From positions 124,001 through 188,000 of the forward strand of contig JABCZH010000008.1 in the NCBI GenBank assembly GCA_013289795.1: DNA of 64,000 bases. Direction: 5' to 3'. Origin of the DNA: Acidobacteriota bacterium (GTDB taxonomy: Bacteria > Acidobacteriota > Terriglobia > Terriglobales > Acidobacteriaceae). Shown piece by piece: positions 28,020 to 37,241 of the stretch. Both the position numbers and the translations under genes were made by a program. Within the stretch, counting starts at the first letter, position 1; each line of letters starts with the position of its first letter. The notes beneath the pieces were generated by a model, which saw nothing but the letters and a program-made list of their open reading frames with translations, was not told the DNA's origin and ran no database searches.

Positions 28020-29180
28020 TTACGGTTTAGGTCTCGCGAGCACGAACGCTTTCACAACAATATTGTTCGGCTGAATCCCCACCGGAATCATCGTCAGCAG
28101 CGAATACTCCCCCGGCTCGAACTTCTTCTTCGGTGTGCGCTTCTGGATCACAGTGACATCGCCCGAACCGGAATTCACCACCAGCAAATAATTCTGGCTT
28201 TGAGTAAACGCAAGAGCATCAGGACGGCTGCCGACAGGGAGCGTAGCCACAATCTTGCCAGAGTCAATGTCGTAAACCGCCACGGTATTCGATCCGAAAT
28301 TGCTGACGTAGAGCCTGGAATTGTCGTCGCTGACCACTCCGCGGGCGGGATGGGTCCCAATCAAATAGCTGCCGCCGACCTCGTTCATTGTGGTTTCGAT
28401 GATCGAGATGTTGTCGGAATCGAAATTGTTCACCATAAGCTCGCCGCCGTCAGGCTTGAGCGCGAGGTGTACAGGAGTTTTGCCCACGTCGAGCAGGGCG
28501 AGAAGCTTGTCGCTCTTCAAATCAATCGAAGCTACTTGTCCTGATCCCGTACAGGCCACGAAGGCCTTGCTGCCATCGGGAAGGATGACAATATCTTCCG
28601 GCTGCTGGCAGACAGCGATGGTGCTGCGCACGGCCAGGCGCTTCGTATCGATGACAGAGACGGCATTGTCGCCGCGGTTGCTGACCACCACTTCTGCGCC
28701 ATCGGCGGAAACTCGCGCCAGACCAGGCGATGCGCCCACGCGAATGTTGCCGACGACCACCCGCTTCTCCAGATCGATCACCGAAACGTTCGCCGATCCC
28801 GAGTTGGCCACGTAGCCCCGCTTGCCGTCGTCGGAAACGTCAATGAAGTAAGGGTGGCCGTGTACGCCGATCATGGCAACTTCCGCTTCTCGTTCCGCGT
28901 CAATTACGCTGATGTTGTTCGAACCAGTATTAACCACGTAGATTTCATTCTTGTTGGGATTCGCCGCGATGCCGGTGGGCTCGCTCCCCACCTTGATGGT
29001 GCTCTGCCGCGCGAAGTTGAGCAGGTTTATGACGGTTACGGTGTTGCTCTTGCCGTTGGTGACGTAGGCGTACTCGCGATATCCCTGAGAGAAAAACGGG
29101 AGTTGCCGCTCGTGAAAGTACCACCAGCCGAGGCCACCTAGGATGGGTAGCAGAACGAAGATGAGGAGGAGTTTTCGCAA
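28020..29180 (-). CDS. YVTN-family beta-propeller repeat protein, membrane-anchored
   Basis: 386-aa protein with an N-terminal signal or anchor (KLLLIFVLLPILGGLGWWYF), then about seven beta-propeller repeats of the YVTN/YncE type (YAYVTNGKSNTVTVIN, IYVVNTGSNNISVID, GYVANSGSANVSVID, LYVSNFGSNTVAVYD). It should lie in the periplasm as a binding or scaffolding propeller; ligand unknown. The start is taken as the TTG at 29180 because it begins the basic-hydrophobic signal. It converges on secA with a 49-nt gap that holds a fragment of another dispersed repeat (GATCAGTGAAAATCCGTGGC). Confidence 0.85.
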   Translation of the reverse strand: MRKLLLIFVLLPILGGLGWWYFHERQLPFFSQGYREYAYVTNGKSNTVTVINLLNFARQSTIKVGSEPTGIAANPNKNEIYVVNTGSNNISVIDAEREAEVAMIGVHGHPYFIDVSDDGKRGYVANSGSANVSVIDLEKRVVVGNIRVGASPGLARVSADGAEVVVSNRGDNAVSVIDTKRLAVRSTIAVCQQPEDIVILPDGSKAFVACTGSGQVASIDLKSDKLLALLDVGKTPVHLALKPDGGELMVNNFDSDNISIIETTMNEVGGSYLIGTHPARGVVSDDNSRLYVSNFGSNTVAVYDIDSGKIVATLPVGSRPDALAFTQSQNYLLVVNSGSGDVTVIQKRTPKKKFEPGEYSLLTMIPVGIQPNNIVVKAFVLARPKP

Positions 29181-29221
29181 GTCAGGGGTTGCAACCTTGA
29201 GGAATCGGGCAAACTTACGAA

Positions 29222-30286
29222 CTAACGCTTCCCGACCGCTTCCACTGGCGCTGCCGCTTTGATCCCCGCCACCGTCCTCCCCACCACTGGTGCGATCTGC
29301 CTCACCTGCACCATCAACTCGTCGAACTGGTCGGGATAGAGCGACTGCATGCCATCGGAAAGAGCTTTGTCCGGCAGGTGATGGACTTCGACGATCAGAC
29401 CATCCGCGCCGACGGCAACCGAGGCCCGCGAAAGCGGCGTGACCTTATTACGTTTTCCGGTGCCGTGGCTGGGATCCACCACAATCGGCAGGTGGCTCAG
29501 GCGCTGCACTGCGGGAACAATGCTCAGGTCGAGAGTATTGCGGGTGTGGTCGGCAAACGTGCGCACGCCGCGCTCGCACAAGATCACGTTGTAGTTGCCC
29601 TCGCTCATCACGTACTCGGCCGCCATCAGAAATTCTTCGAGTGTTGCTGCTAGGCCGCGCTTTAGCAGAACCGGCTTGCGGGCTCGTCCGGCGCGCTTCA
29701 GAAGCGAAAAGTTCTGCATATTGCGCGCGCCAATCTGAATGACGTCAGCGTACTCTTCCACCAAGTCCAGCGATTCGTTGTCGATGGCCTCGGTGACGAT
29801 CCTCATGCCGAACTGATCGCGGACCTCGGCCATGATGCCCAGTCCCTCTTCGCCAAGTCCCTGAAATGAATAAGGCGACGTCCGGGGCTTATATGCGCCT
29901 CCGCGGAAGAACTGCGCGCCCGCGCGATGCACTCGTTCCGCCACCGCGAAAGCCTGCTCACGACTCTCAATGGCGCAAGGCCCGGCAATCACCGCCAGTG
30001 CCGCGCCTCCGATGGTTGCATCGGTGCCGGGAAAGCGGATGACGGTGTTCTCTTCTTTAATGTCGCGGCTGACCAACTTGTAAGGCTTAGTGACGCGGAT
30101 GACTTCCTGCACGCCCGCAAGTTCTTCCAGCGTGCCCGCCTGGACCTCGCCCTGGTTGCCAGTGATGCCGATTGCGGTACGCTCGGCACCGGGGATGGAG
30201 TGGGCGCGATAGCCCAACGACTCGATTTTCTGACAGACTGCACGCACCTGCTCTTCCGTGGCGTGCGCCTGCATGACGACTAACAT
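29222..30286 (-). CDS. aroF: 3-deoxy-7-phosphoheptulonate synthase, type I-beta
   Basis: 354-aa DAHP synthase, the first enzyme of the shikimate pathway (phosphoenolpyruvate plus erythrose 4-phosphate). A ferredoxin-like N-terminal domain of about 85 residues ([20 protein letters not shown]) precedes the barrel. Active-site signatures are [39 protein letters not shown] and [13 protein letters not shown]. The N-terminal domain is linked to feedback regulation in this family. ATG 30286 has GAGGTAAT upstream. Gene symbol is by family; other aro genes are not in the window. Confidence 0.95.
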   Translation of the reverse strand: MLVVMQAHATEEQVRAVCQKIESLGYRAHSIPGAERTAIGITGNQGEVQAGTLEELAGVQEVIRVTKPYKLVSRDIKEENTVIRFPGTDATIGGAALAVIAGPCAIESREQAFAVAERVHRAGAQFFRGGAYKPRTSPYSFQGLGEEGLGIMAEVRDQFGMRIVTEAIDNESLDLVEEYADVIQIGARNMQNFSLLKRAGRARKPVLLKRGLAATLEEFLMAAEYVMSEGNYNVILCERGVRTFADHTRNTLDLSIVPAVQRLSHLPIVVDPSHGTGKRNKVTPLSRASVAVGADGLIVEVHHLPDKALSDGMQSLYPDQFDELMVQVRQIAPVVGRTVAGIKAAAPVEAVGKR

Positions 30287-30407
30287 GGAACATTACCTCA
30301 GATATTTAAGTCTATCGTTGAAAGTGGTCGGGCGGCAAACCTCGGAGAAGTCTTGGATAGAAGGTCGAAGACTCACGAGTCGGTGGTGGATCAGCCCTTG
30401 CCGATAG

Positions 30408-30533
30408 TCATCTCGTGAACCCTACGTGTCTGAGGTCTTCCCCGAGCTTGTACCATTGCCAACAGACGATCCCGGAAAGAACAACAAGGGTGCCCACAAT
30501 CCACAACACCCACCGTGTGATTTTCTTCGGCAC
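30408..30533 (-). CDS. small single-pass membrane protein (putative)
   Basis: A 41-codon frame beginning with GTG at 30533: it starts MPKKITRWVLWIVGTLVVLS and ends GEDLRHVGFTR. It has a basic start, one clear hydrophobic helix (about residues 8-26) and a charged tail, the pattern of a small inner-membrane protein. AGGA stands about 12 nt upstream. It lies alone between aroF and relBE. There is no homologue I can name, so coding status rests on the amphipathic layout only. Confidence 0.4.
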   Translation of the reverse strand: MPKKITRWVLWIVGTLVVLSGIVCWQWYKLGEDLRHVGFTR

Positions 30534-30614
30534 CGGGATATCCTGCCACAGGCGGGTTGCTAAAGCGAGAGCTGTGGATGTTCAAACCGACCCTCTACCT
30601 CACGATCTCGTCGC

Positions 30615-30656
30615 TTGCAACGGTCACCAGAATCTGTTATGTTAAACATGTTAAAC
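30615..30656 (+). promoter_or_regulatory. relBE promoter with direct-repeat operator
   Basis: TTGCAA (30615-30620) and TATGTT (30638-30643) are 17 nt apart. A direct repeat GTTAAAC-AT-GTTAAAC (30641-30656) overlaps the -10 and ends 2 nt before the antitoxin ATG. This is the expected place for autoregulation by a ribbon-helix-helix antitoxin. Confidence 0.6.
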
Positions 30657-30658
30657 AG

Positions 30659-30871
30659 ATGCTAGGCATTCGACTTGAACCCGAACTCGAAGAAAAGCTG
30701 GAGTCCCTGGCCAAAGAAACTGGCCGCAGCAAGAGCTATTACGCTCGAGAGGCTATCCGCCAGTTCCTGGAAGATCGCGAAGACTACCTGAAGGGCATCG
30801 CCGCTCTGGAACGGCGCGAACCCACCATTACGCTCGACGAGCTGGAGCGGCGGCTTGGCTTGGACGATTGA
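30659..30871 (+). CDS. RelB-type ribbon-helix-helix antitoxin
   Basis: 70-aa protein starting MLGIRLEPELEEKLESLAKE and continuing TGRSKSYYAREAIRQFLEDR, a MetJ/Arc-like DNA-binding fold in the N-terminal half with an acidic C-terminal half that would wrap the toxin. The start at 30659 is taken because the longer frame would run through the promoter and operator. Its last 17 nt overlap the toxin gene. Expected to repress its own promoter together with the toxin. Confidence 0.85.
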   Translation: MLGIRLEPELEEKLESLAKETGRSKSYYAREAIRQFLEDREDYLKGIAALERREPTITLDELERRLGLDD

Positions 30872-31121
30872 AATTACCCGGACCGCCGAAAAGCAGATCA
30901 CAAAACTTCACCGTCAGGCCCAGCAGGCAATCGTCCGCTTTCTGCGGGAGCGACTCGCGGGCGCGGACAACCCGCGGCAGTGGGGTAAGCCTCTCCAGGG
31001 CGAAAAAAGCGGACTGTGGCGTTACCGAGTCGGCGACTACCGCCTGATCTGCGATATCCAGGATGACCGGATCACGGTTATGGTCTTGCAAGTGGGCCAT
31101 CGCAAGGACGTTTATCGCTGA
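30855..31121 (+). CDS. RelE/ParE-superfamily toxin
   Basis: 88-aa toxin of the RelE fold: MAWTIEITRTAEKQITKLHR, then KSGLWRYRVGDYRLICDIQD and the C-terminal VGHRKDVYR, which supplies basic and Tyr residues typical of ribosome-dependent mRNA interferases. It starts with TTG at 30855 inside the end of the antitoxin, a usual coupling that keeps antitoxin in excess. RelE-like rather than ParE-like is inferred from the C-terminal H/R/Y. It is followed 98 nt later by leuS. Confidence 0.88.
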   Translation: MAWTIEITRTAEKQITKLHRQAQQAIVRFLRERLAGADNPRQWGKPLQGEKSGLWRYRVGDYRLICDIQDDRITVMVLQVGHRKDVYR

Positions 31122-31144
31122 ACTCGCAAGACTTTGTCGGGTTT

Positions 31145-31164
31145 CGCGGACAAGAGTGTCCGCG
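31145..31164. other. perfect 8-bp hairpin between relE and leuS
   Basis: CGCGGACA and TGTCCGCG around AGAG. No U-tract follows on either strand, so it is not a standard terminator. It may be part of a dispersed repeat or a weak stop for the toxin transcript. Confidence 0.4.
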
Positions 31165-31218
31165 CCACACCGTCTCTCGATGTAAAATCAAAGGCTTGTT
31201 CAGCATCGCTTTCCTTCT

Positions 31219-33780
31219 ATGCCTCAGGAAGAAAACACAACCGTGACCCGGGAGACAGCGCCGCCCGCCGACGACCGCTACGATGCTCAGCGCATCGAGA
31301 GCAAGTGGTTCGAGCGCTGGCCGCAGGATGGATCCATCTACGCCGCTGAGCACGATTCCACAAAGCCCAAGTACTACGCACTCGAGATGCTGCCCTATCC
31401 TTCGGGCGCGCTGCACATGGGGCACGTACGCAATTATTCGATAGGCGATGCGCTCGCCCGCTACATGTGGATGAACGGCTACAACGTGCTGCATCCCATG
31501 GGCTGGGATTCGTTCGGACTTCCCGCGGAGAATGCGGCGATCTCCGCCCACACGCCGCCACGGGACTGGACCCTCGGCAATATCGCCAAGATGAAGGCGC
31601 AAATGAAGCGCCTGGGCTTTGCCTACGATTGGTCGCGCGAAGTCACGACTTGTTTGCCCGAGTACTACCGCTGGAACCAGTGGTTCTTTCTCAAGCTCTA
31701 TGAGAAGGGCATGGCCTATCGCAAGCAGAGCAAGGTGAATTGGTGCCCAAAGTGTGCGACGGTTCTGGCGAACGAGCAAGTCGTCGGCGGTTGCTGCTGG
31801 CGTCACGAAGACACGCTGGTTGAACAGCGGGAACTGGAACAGTGGTTCCTGCGCACCACGAAGTATTCCGACGAATTGCTCAGCGGTCTCGACAAACTAG
31901 AAGGCTGGCCGGAAAAAGTGCGCACCATGCAGCGCAACTGGATCGGCCGCAGCGCAGGCACTCTGGTCGATTTCAAACTCGACGGTGCCGCCGATTCTCC
32001 CGAGAACACCATCACGGTTTTCACCACGCGCGTCGACACAATTTTCGGCGCGACCTCCATCCAGCTTGCGCCGGAGCATCCGCTGGTAACCCGGATGGCC
32101 AAGTTCAACGACCCCTTGCGGGCACAGGTCGAACAGCTGGTCACCGAGCAGCGCAAAGCCAAAGAAACCGGCGATATTGGCGCCATCGAGAAACACGGAA
32201 TCAACATCCACCACTTTGCCGTGAATCCCTACAACGGCGAACGGCTGCCTATCTGGGTGGCCAACTACATCGTGATGGACTACGGCACCGGCGCGATCAT
32301 GAGCGTTCCGGCGCACGACGAACGCGATTTCGAATTCGCCCGCAAATACGCTCTGGAAGTCAGGCTCGTCATCGTGCCATGTCCAGACGATCCCGAGGAA
32401 ACCGTCACCGAACCGGTTCCTCCATTCACCGATTTGAAAGGCTCGCTGGTGAACTCCGGGGAATTCACCGGGCTTACCTGTCAGGATGCCATCGCGAAGA
32501 TGTCCACTTACGCCGAGCAGCACGGCTTTGGCAGGGCGACGGTCACCTATCGCCTGAAGGATTGGGGCATCTCGCGGCAGCGTTACTGGGGTACGCCTAT
32601 CCCTATGCTCTACTGCGAGAAGGATGGGATCGTCCCCGTTCCTGAAAAAGACTTACCGGTCGTGTTGCCGGACAACGTGGACATGACGCTGACCGGCGGT
32701 TCACCGCTTGGCCGCGTGCCGGAATTCGTGAACGCAGTGTGCCCCAAGTGTGGCGGCGCGGCGCGCCGCGAAACTGACACCATGGACACGTTCGTCGATT
32801 CGTCCTGGTATTTCTATCGCTACACCGACCCGCACAATCAGCAGGCGCCGTTCGATTCGAAGACTGCCGGCTACTGGTTTCCCATTGACCAGTACATTGG
32901 GGGAGTCGAACACGCGATTCTTCACCTCATTTACTCGCGCTTCTGGACCAAGTTCATGCGCGACATGGGGATGGTCACCAACGACGAACCTGCCGACCGC
33001 CTGTTCACTCAGGGCATGATCATTAAGGGCGGAGCAAAAATGTCGAAGAGCCTGGGCAATGTGGTGTCACCCGATGAGATGGTGGCCCGCTATGGCGCCG
33101 ACAGCACTCGCATGTACACGCTCTTCGCCACGGCTCCGGACCGCGAACTGGATTGGCAGGATGAGGGAGTCGAAGGCATCCAGCGGTTTTTGAGCAGGCT
33201 ATATCGGGTTGTGACGGACAAGACTGAGCCGCCTGCCCGTCGAAGTAATCTGCCGGTCGAAGACGGGCGCGGATCGGCTGCTCGGACCCTTCAACGAAAG
33301 CTGCATCAGACGATTAAACGAATCTCCCATGATTTCGAAGGCCGTTGGCATTTCAACACTTCAATCTCGGCTCTGATGGAGTTGAATAATCTGGTCTCAG
33401 GAATGGGACAGGATATTTCAGCAGGGAATATCCCGCCAGAGGACTTGGCGGAGGCCAAGAGAGTGCTGGTACTTCTGCTGTCGCCCTTTGCCCCTTACCT
33501 CGCACACGAGCTATGGGAGATTCTTGGCGAGAAGGGAACTCTGCTCAAAGCGTCCTGGCCGAAGTACGATCCGGAGCTAGCAAAGGAAGATGAGATTGAG
33601 ATTCCAGTGCAGGTCAATGGCAAACTGCGAAGCGTAGTGGTGGTACCGGCGGGGTCCTCGGAAGAGATAATTCGCGAGGCTGCTATGGCTGACGCAAAAA
33701 TCAGAACAGCTATCACCGGAAAGCAGATCGTGAAGAAGATCGTCGTTCCCGGCAAACTGGTCAACATTGTGGTGCGGTGA
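31219..33780 (+). CDS. leuS: leucyl-tRNA synthetase
   Basis: 853-aa class I synthetase charging tRNA-Leu. It shows the HIGH-type motif ([15 protein letters not shown]), the zinc-type [14 protein letters not shown], the editing domain (about residues 230-430), the KMSKS loop ([17 protein letters not shown]) and the C-terminal anticodon and LeuRS-specific domains. Length fits bacterial LeuS. ATG 31219 has no strong ribosome site; TAAAAT lies about 30 nt upstream. Followed after 13 nt by a membrane protein gene. Confidence 0.97.
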   Translation: MPQEENTTVTRETAPPADDRYDAQRIESKWFERWPQDGSIYAAEHDSTKPKYYALEMLPYPSGALHMGHVRNYSIGDALARYMWMNGYNVLHPMGWDSFGLPAENAAISAHTPPRDWTLGNIAKMKAQMKRLGFAYDWSREVTTCLPEYYRWNQWFFLKLYEKGMAYRKQSKVNWCPKCATVLANEQVVGGCCWRHEDTLVEQRELEQWFLRTTKYSDELLSGLDKLEGWPEKVRTMQRNWIGRSAGTLVDFKLDGAADSPENTITVFTTRVDTIFGATSIQLAPEHPLVTRMAKFNDPLRAQVEQLVTEQRKAKETGDIGAIEKHGINIHHFAVNPYNGERLPIWVANYIVMDYGTGAIMSVPAHDERDFEFARKYALEVRLVIVPCPDDPEETVTEPVPPFTDLKGSLVNSGEFTGLTCQDAIAKMSTYAEQHGFGRATVTYRLKDWGISRQRYWGTPIPMLYCEKDGIVPVPEKDLPVVLPDNVDMTLTGGSPLGRVPEFVNAVCPKCGGAARRETDTMDTFVDSSWYFYRYTDPHNQQAPFDSKTAGYWFPIDQYIGGVEHAILHLIYSRFWTKFMRDMGMVTNDEPADRLFTQGMIIKGGAKMSKSLGNVVSPDEMVARYGADSTRMYTLFATAPDRELDWQDEGVEGIQRFLSRLYRVVTDKTEPPARRSNLPVEDGRGSAARTLQRKLHQTIKRISHDFEGRWHFNTSISALMELNNLVSGMGQDISAGNIPPEDLAEAKRVLVLLLSPFAPYLAHELWEILGEKGTLLKASWPKYDPELAKEDEIEIPVQVNGKLRSVVVVPAGSSEEIIREAAMADAKIRTAITGKQIVKKIVVPGKLVNIVVR

Positions 33781-33793
33781 CGCTGTGTCCTCC

Positions 33794-34792
33794 ATGACTC
33801 CGCGCTCCCCTACTCTCGAAGGCTTTCGCGTCATGTTCCGCCGGCCTTCTCTTGGTTTCGCGGAAATCGCCTGGCGATGGAGCTTTGGGGCTGTAGCCGG
33901 GTTGCTGATCACGCTCTCCGGTTTCGAGTATCTCGACACTCTACCGGTCACTCGCAGCGATTTGTGGTTGCTCCGCACCCGGCAGCCGTTGCTGATTTCA
34001 CAGGCCGTCGGGCACATCGTACGCGGCAGCGGCTTTCGCCTGGTGGAAGCCTTTGTCGTACTCGCGCTGGCACTTACTGTGGGGTGGATTTTACTGGCCG
34101 CGCTGGCCCGCGCCGCCACGATCAAAGCTCTGCTGACCCATTTCCGCGAAGAGTCCGATTCATCCGAGCCTGGCCCCATCTGGCGGATTGATCCGCTCCT
34201 GGGCCTGAATTTCCTGCGGGCCGCGGTCACCCTTGCCGCCGTGGTCGGGTGTTTCGCCGGGTTAGTGCTGGGCGGGATGGCCTCCCCCCCAGACGAGCCA
34301 GCTCCTGAAGGCACCTTTCTCATCCTCTTGAGCATCGCAGGGTTGGTCTGGCTGGCGTGGTCGATGGTCAACTGGCTGCTCTCGCTGGCGGCGATCTTCG
34401 TGGTCGCCAATGGCCGGGACACCTTTGGCGCGATCGCTGATGCCGTGGATCTTCTCCGGCGCCGCAGTGGGTCGGTGTTCGCCGTGGGCGCCTCGTTCGG
34501 TCTGGCGCATACCGCGGCATTTGTGGTGGCCAGCACCGCCGCCGCATTCCCGTTGGGCGTGGCCACCGTGCTTCCCTGGCCGATGGTGCTGGGTGGCCTC
34601 ATCGTCGTCACGCTGCTTTACTTCGCTGTCGCAGACTTCTTGTACATGGGCCGCCTCGCCGCTTATATGGCGATTCTCGAATTGCCGGAGTTGCCAGTTC
34701 CAAGCTTTCCGCCGTTAGTTCTCAGCCCTCAGCCCAGCAACTGCATCGATCCGCACGAGTTGATCCTGAGTGACGTTCCTGCTGTAAGCTAA
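33794..34792 (+). CDS. multi-pass membrane protein of unknown function
   Basis: 332-aa integral membrane protein with about six hydrophobic segments (for example SFGAVAGLLITLSGFEYL, VVLALALTVGWILLAALA, AVTLAAVVGCFAGLVLGG, LSIAGLVWLAWSMVNWLL and VVTLLYFAVADFLYMG). I do not recognise the family; the Pro/Ala-rich loops and the RAATIKALLTHF segment are the only soluble parts of note. ATG 33794 is chosen over a longer frame that would overlap leuS. Likely co-transcribed with leuS. A palindromic repeat follows 9 nt after the stop. Confidence 0.7.
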   Translation: MTPRSPTLEGFRVMFRRPSLGFAEIAWRWSFGAVAGLLITLSGFEYLDTLPVTRSDLWLLRTRQPLLISQAVGHIVRGSGFRLVEAFVVLALALTVGWILLAALARAATIKALLTHFREESDSSEPGPIWRIDPLLGLNFLRAAVTLAAVVGCFAGLVLGGMASPPDEPAPEGTFLILLSIAGLVWLAWSMVNWLLSLAAIFVVANGRDTFGAIADAVDLLRRRSGSVFAVGASFGLAHTAAFVVASTAAAFPLGVATVLPWPMVLGGLIVVTLLYFAVADFLYMGRLAAYMAILELPELPVPSFPPLVLSPQPSNCIDPHELILSDVPAVS

Positions 34793-34800
34793 CGAACTGC

Positions 34801-34885
34801 AACCACAGAGGGCACTGAGTTCCACCGGGGAAACCTGGTCAGGAAACCCAATTGAGCCCCGTGAACCTCTGTGCCCTCTGTGGTT
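34801..34885. repeat. intergenic inverted repeat, CCACAGAG family, copy 3
   Basis: Arms AACCACAGAGGGCACTGAG (34801-34819) and CTCTGTGCCCTCTGTGGTT (34867-34885) pair at 18 of 19 positions with a 47-nt loop. It lies between the membrane protein gene and guaA. Confidence 0.85.
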
Positions 34886-34933
34886 CAGGCCATTGGCCTT
34901 TACACCACCCCATAACTTTTGAGACACTCGTCA

Positions 34934-36496
34934 GTGGAAACCCAGTCAATCGTTGTCCTCGACTTCGGAGCGCAATATTCGCAGTTGATTGCGCGCCGCA
35001 TCCGTGAACAGAACGTCTTTTCCGTCGTCCTGCCTTGCACCGCCAGCCTCGACGAAATCCGTAGCTACTCGCCAATTGGCATCGTTCTTTCCGGTGGTCC
35101 GTCTTCCGTCTATGACAAAGATGCGCCCGCCGTTGATCAGCGTGTGTTCACCATGGGTCTGCCGATGCTCGGCATTTGCTATGGATTGCAGCTCATGGTG
35201 CACGCGCTTGGTGGCAGGGTGCAGGCCGCGGACAAGCGCGAGTATGGCCACGCGACGGTTAACCTAAAGACCAGTTCAGGCCTGTTTCACAACTTGCCCG
35301 GCAAACTGAACGTCTGGATGTCCCACGGCGACAAAGCCGTCGAACTGCCTCCCGGATTTCACGAGACCGCCAGTTCGCCCAACGCGCTGGCCGCCATCGA
35401 GAACGCCGAAAAGAGAATGTGGGCGGTGCAGTTCCATCCTGAGGTTCACCATACCCACCACGGCACCGACATTCTGCGCAACTTTGCCCTGGTCATCTGC
35501 GGTGCCAAACCCACATGGACTCCCCAGCATTTCATCGACGCCACCATCGCCAGCGTTCGCCAGACCGTAGGCAGCGGCCGCGCCATCTGCGCGCTCTCCG
35601 GCGGCGTGGACTCAGCCGTCGCGGCCACGCTCGTGGACCGCGCCATGCGCAACGCCAAACATCACACCCGCCTGACCTGCGTGTTCGTGAACAACGGTGT
35701 GCTCAGGAAAGATGAATTTCAGAAGGTGCAGCAGAACCTGCGTGACAAGCTGGGCCTGCACCTGGTGGCGGTCGATGCCACTAAGCGGTTCTTGGAAAAG
35801 CTCGCTGGCGTCACTGATCCCGAGATGAAACGCAAAATCATCGGCCGCGAATTCATCAAAGTGTTCGAGCAGGAAGCTCGCCGGATCGAGAAGAAAGAAG
35901 GCAAGGTCAAGTGGCTGGTGCAGGGCACGCTTTATCCCGATGTGATTGAATCGCGCTCGGTACGGGGCCCGTCGCAAATCATCAAGTCCCACCACAACGT
36001 CGGCGGCTTGCCAGAAAAGATGAAACTCAAGCTGATTGAGCCGCTGAAAGAATTGTTCAAAGACGAAGTCCGCAAGATCGGCCGCGATCTTGGAATGCCG
36101 GAAGAAATCCTCCAGCGGCAGCCGTTCCCAGGGCCTGGCCTGGCAGTGCGGGTGGTAGGGGAAGTGACTCCGGAGCGGCTGGCGATTCTGCGTGAGTGTG
36201 ATGACATCGTCGTTAACGAAATCAAGGACGCAGGTCTGTATTCGAAAATCTGGCAATCCTTTGCGGTGCTGTTGCCGGTGATGTCAGTTGGCGTCATGGG
36301 CGACCAGCGCACCTACGCCTACACTTGTGCGGTGCGCGCCGTGCATTCCGAAGACGGCATGACCGCCGACTGGGTGCCCCTGCCAAATGAAGTCTTGAAG
36401 ACCATCTCCAGCCGGATTGTGAATGAAGTGAAAGGCGTGAACCGCGTGGTGTACGACATCACCTCGAAACCGCCAGGGACGATTGAGTGGGAGTAG
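34934..36496 (+). CDS. guaA: GMP synthase (glutamine-hydrolysing)
   Basis: 520-aa enzyme converting XMP to GMP. A class I glutamine amidotransferase domain has nucleophile Cys in LGICYGLQLM and His/Glu in QFHPEVHHT. The PP-loop ATP pyrophosphatase domain has ALSGGVDSAVAATL, and the GMP synthase dimerisation domain ends KPPGTIEWE. The GTG at 34934 is chosen: GAGAC stands 8 nt upstream and the conserved part begins at SIVVLDFGAQYSQ. A TTG at 34919 is the alternative. It is not next to guaB here. Confidence 0.96.
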   Translation: METQSIVVLDFGAQYSQLIARRIREQNVFSVVLPCTASLDEIRSYSPIGIVLSGGPSSVYDKDAPAVDQRVFTMGLPMLGICYGLQLMVHALGGRVQAADKREYGHATVNLKTSSGLFHNLPGKLNVWMSHGDKAVELPPGFHETASSPNALAAIENAEKRMWAVQFHPEVHHTHHGTDILRNFALVICGAKPTWTPQHFIDATIASVRQTVGSGRAICALSGGVDSAVAATLVDRAMRNAKHHTRLTCVFVNNGVLRKDEFQKVQQNLRDKLGLHLVAVDATKRFLEKLAGVTDPEMKRKIIGREFIKVFEQEARRIEKKEGKVKWLVQGTLYPDVIESRSVRGPSQIIKSHHNVGGLPEKMKLKLIEPLKELFKDEVRKIGRDLGMPEEILQRQPFPGPGLAVRVVGEVTPERLAILRECDDIVVNEIKDAGLYSKIWQSFAVLLPVMSVGVMGDQRTYAYTCAVRAVHSEDGMTADWVPLPNEVLKTISSRIVNEVKGVNRVVYDITSKPPGTIEWE

Positions 36497-36500
36497 CAGA

Positions 36501-36528
36501 AGCTTCTAGCCACTAGCTTCTAGCTTGC
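36501..36528. repeat. short repeat cluster with CTTCTAGC units
   Basis: The gap after guaA contains AAGCTTCTAGCCACTAGC followed by TTCTAGCTT, that is two CTTCTAGC units separated by CACTAG. It resembles other repeated intergenic words in this window but only one instance is present here. Confidence 0.35.
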
Positions 36529-36575
36529 GCATTACTCGCGTGGGGACCGCAGCCTCGGCCGTTCCGTCGAGCGCC

Positions 36576-36974
36576 TTACTGCGGATGCAAAACCCGCAGC
36601 CCAAGGTATTCTTCGAAGCCATCGAAATCGCGGTCTCGATGCAACAGCTCATGGCCTGCTTCGAGGCAGAAAGTAGCGACGACACAGTCAATGGTCTTTC
36701 GAACTGTTAACCCCCGTTCTCGCAGACTCAAGTAATTGCGAGACGCGGCGATTGCGAGTTCTAGCCCACCCGTCGAAAAAACATGAAACCGGAGGAGATC
36801 GTCGCAAGTGTACGAAAACTCCGATTGGCCTCGAACCCCTTGCAGCACTTCGCAGAGAGTCAGGTCGGCGAGCCCAATCGGCTGATGTGTAAGGTGACTT
36901 TCAAGCCACTGCGTTTCGAGGTTCTTCTTACCACGCAAGTAGTCGATCCACACGGTCGCGTCAACGATCACCAT
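36576..36974 (-). CDS. vapC: VapC-type PIN-domain toxin
   Basis: 132-aa PIN ribonuclease. The acidic active site is visible as VDATVWIDY (first Asp), LCEVLQG (Glu), TIDCVVATF (third Asp) and RDRDFDGF (fourth). It begins 9 nt after the antitoxin stop and ends 80 nt from the guaA stop, convergent. Family role: metal-dependent cleavage of tRNA or rRNA when freed from the antitoxin. The specific RNA target is unknown. Confidence 0.93.
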   Translation of the reverse strand: MVIVDATVWIDYLRGKKNLETQWLESHLTHQPIGLADLTLCEVLQGVRGQSEFSYTCDDLLRFHVFSTGGLELAIAASRNYLSLRERGLTVRKTIDCVVATFCLEAGHELLHRDRDFDGFEEYLGLRVLHPQ

Positions 36975-36983
36975 GCGAGGAGC

Positions 36984-37187
36984 CTATTCGAGAAACCGGC
37001 TGGTGCGGGACTCCTCGAGGTTGCCCTCCCAATGAATTTTTCCCCGCAGACGGCGAATGGAACCCTGGCCATAGGTGTCGGCAAGCAGCTTCAGGGCGGC
37101 CTCTACCGTCGCTTTCTTGGTGCGTGCGCCGCTCGCCTTCATGGCCTGGCGCATGAGCCGATCGTCGATTTCAATGTTAGTTCGCAT
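36984..37187 (-). CDS. vapB: VapB-type antitoxin
   Basis: 67-aa antitoxin. The N-terminus MRTNIEIDDRLMRQAMKASG is the ribbon-helix-helix of the VapB/DUF2191 type; the C-terminal half (IRRLRGKIHWEGNLEESRTS) would bind the toxin. The ribosome site GGGGAG is placed 7 nt before the ATG. First gene of a two-gene operon with its own promoter. Confidence 0.92.
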   Translation of the reverse strand: MRTNIEIDDRLMRQAMKASGARTKKATVEAALKLLADTYGQGSIRRLRGKIHWEGNLEESRTSRFLE

Positions 37188-37198
37188 GCCGTCTCCCC

Positions 37199-37234
37199 AT
37201 GTGTAAAAATATCATGTTTATGTGTATGAAGCAA
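37199..37234 (-). promoter_or_regulatory. vapBC promoter with 7-bp direct repeats
   Basis: On the minus strand TTGCTT (37229-37234) and TATTTT (37206-37211) are 17 nt apart. ATGTGTA occurs twice (37199-37205 and 37220-37226 on the plus strand), 21 bp apart, on the same face of the helix and flanking the -10. This is a likely VapB operator. Confidence 0.55.
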
Positions 37235-37241
37235 TGGCCAC

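Noticed and set aside
33577-34611. 344-codon minus-strand frame overlapping leuS and the membrane protein gene
   Set aside because: Antisense to two better supported genes and without motif.
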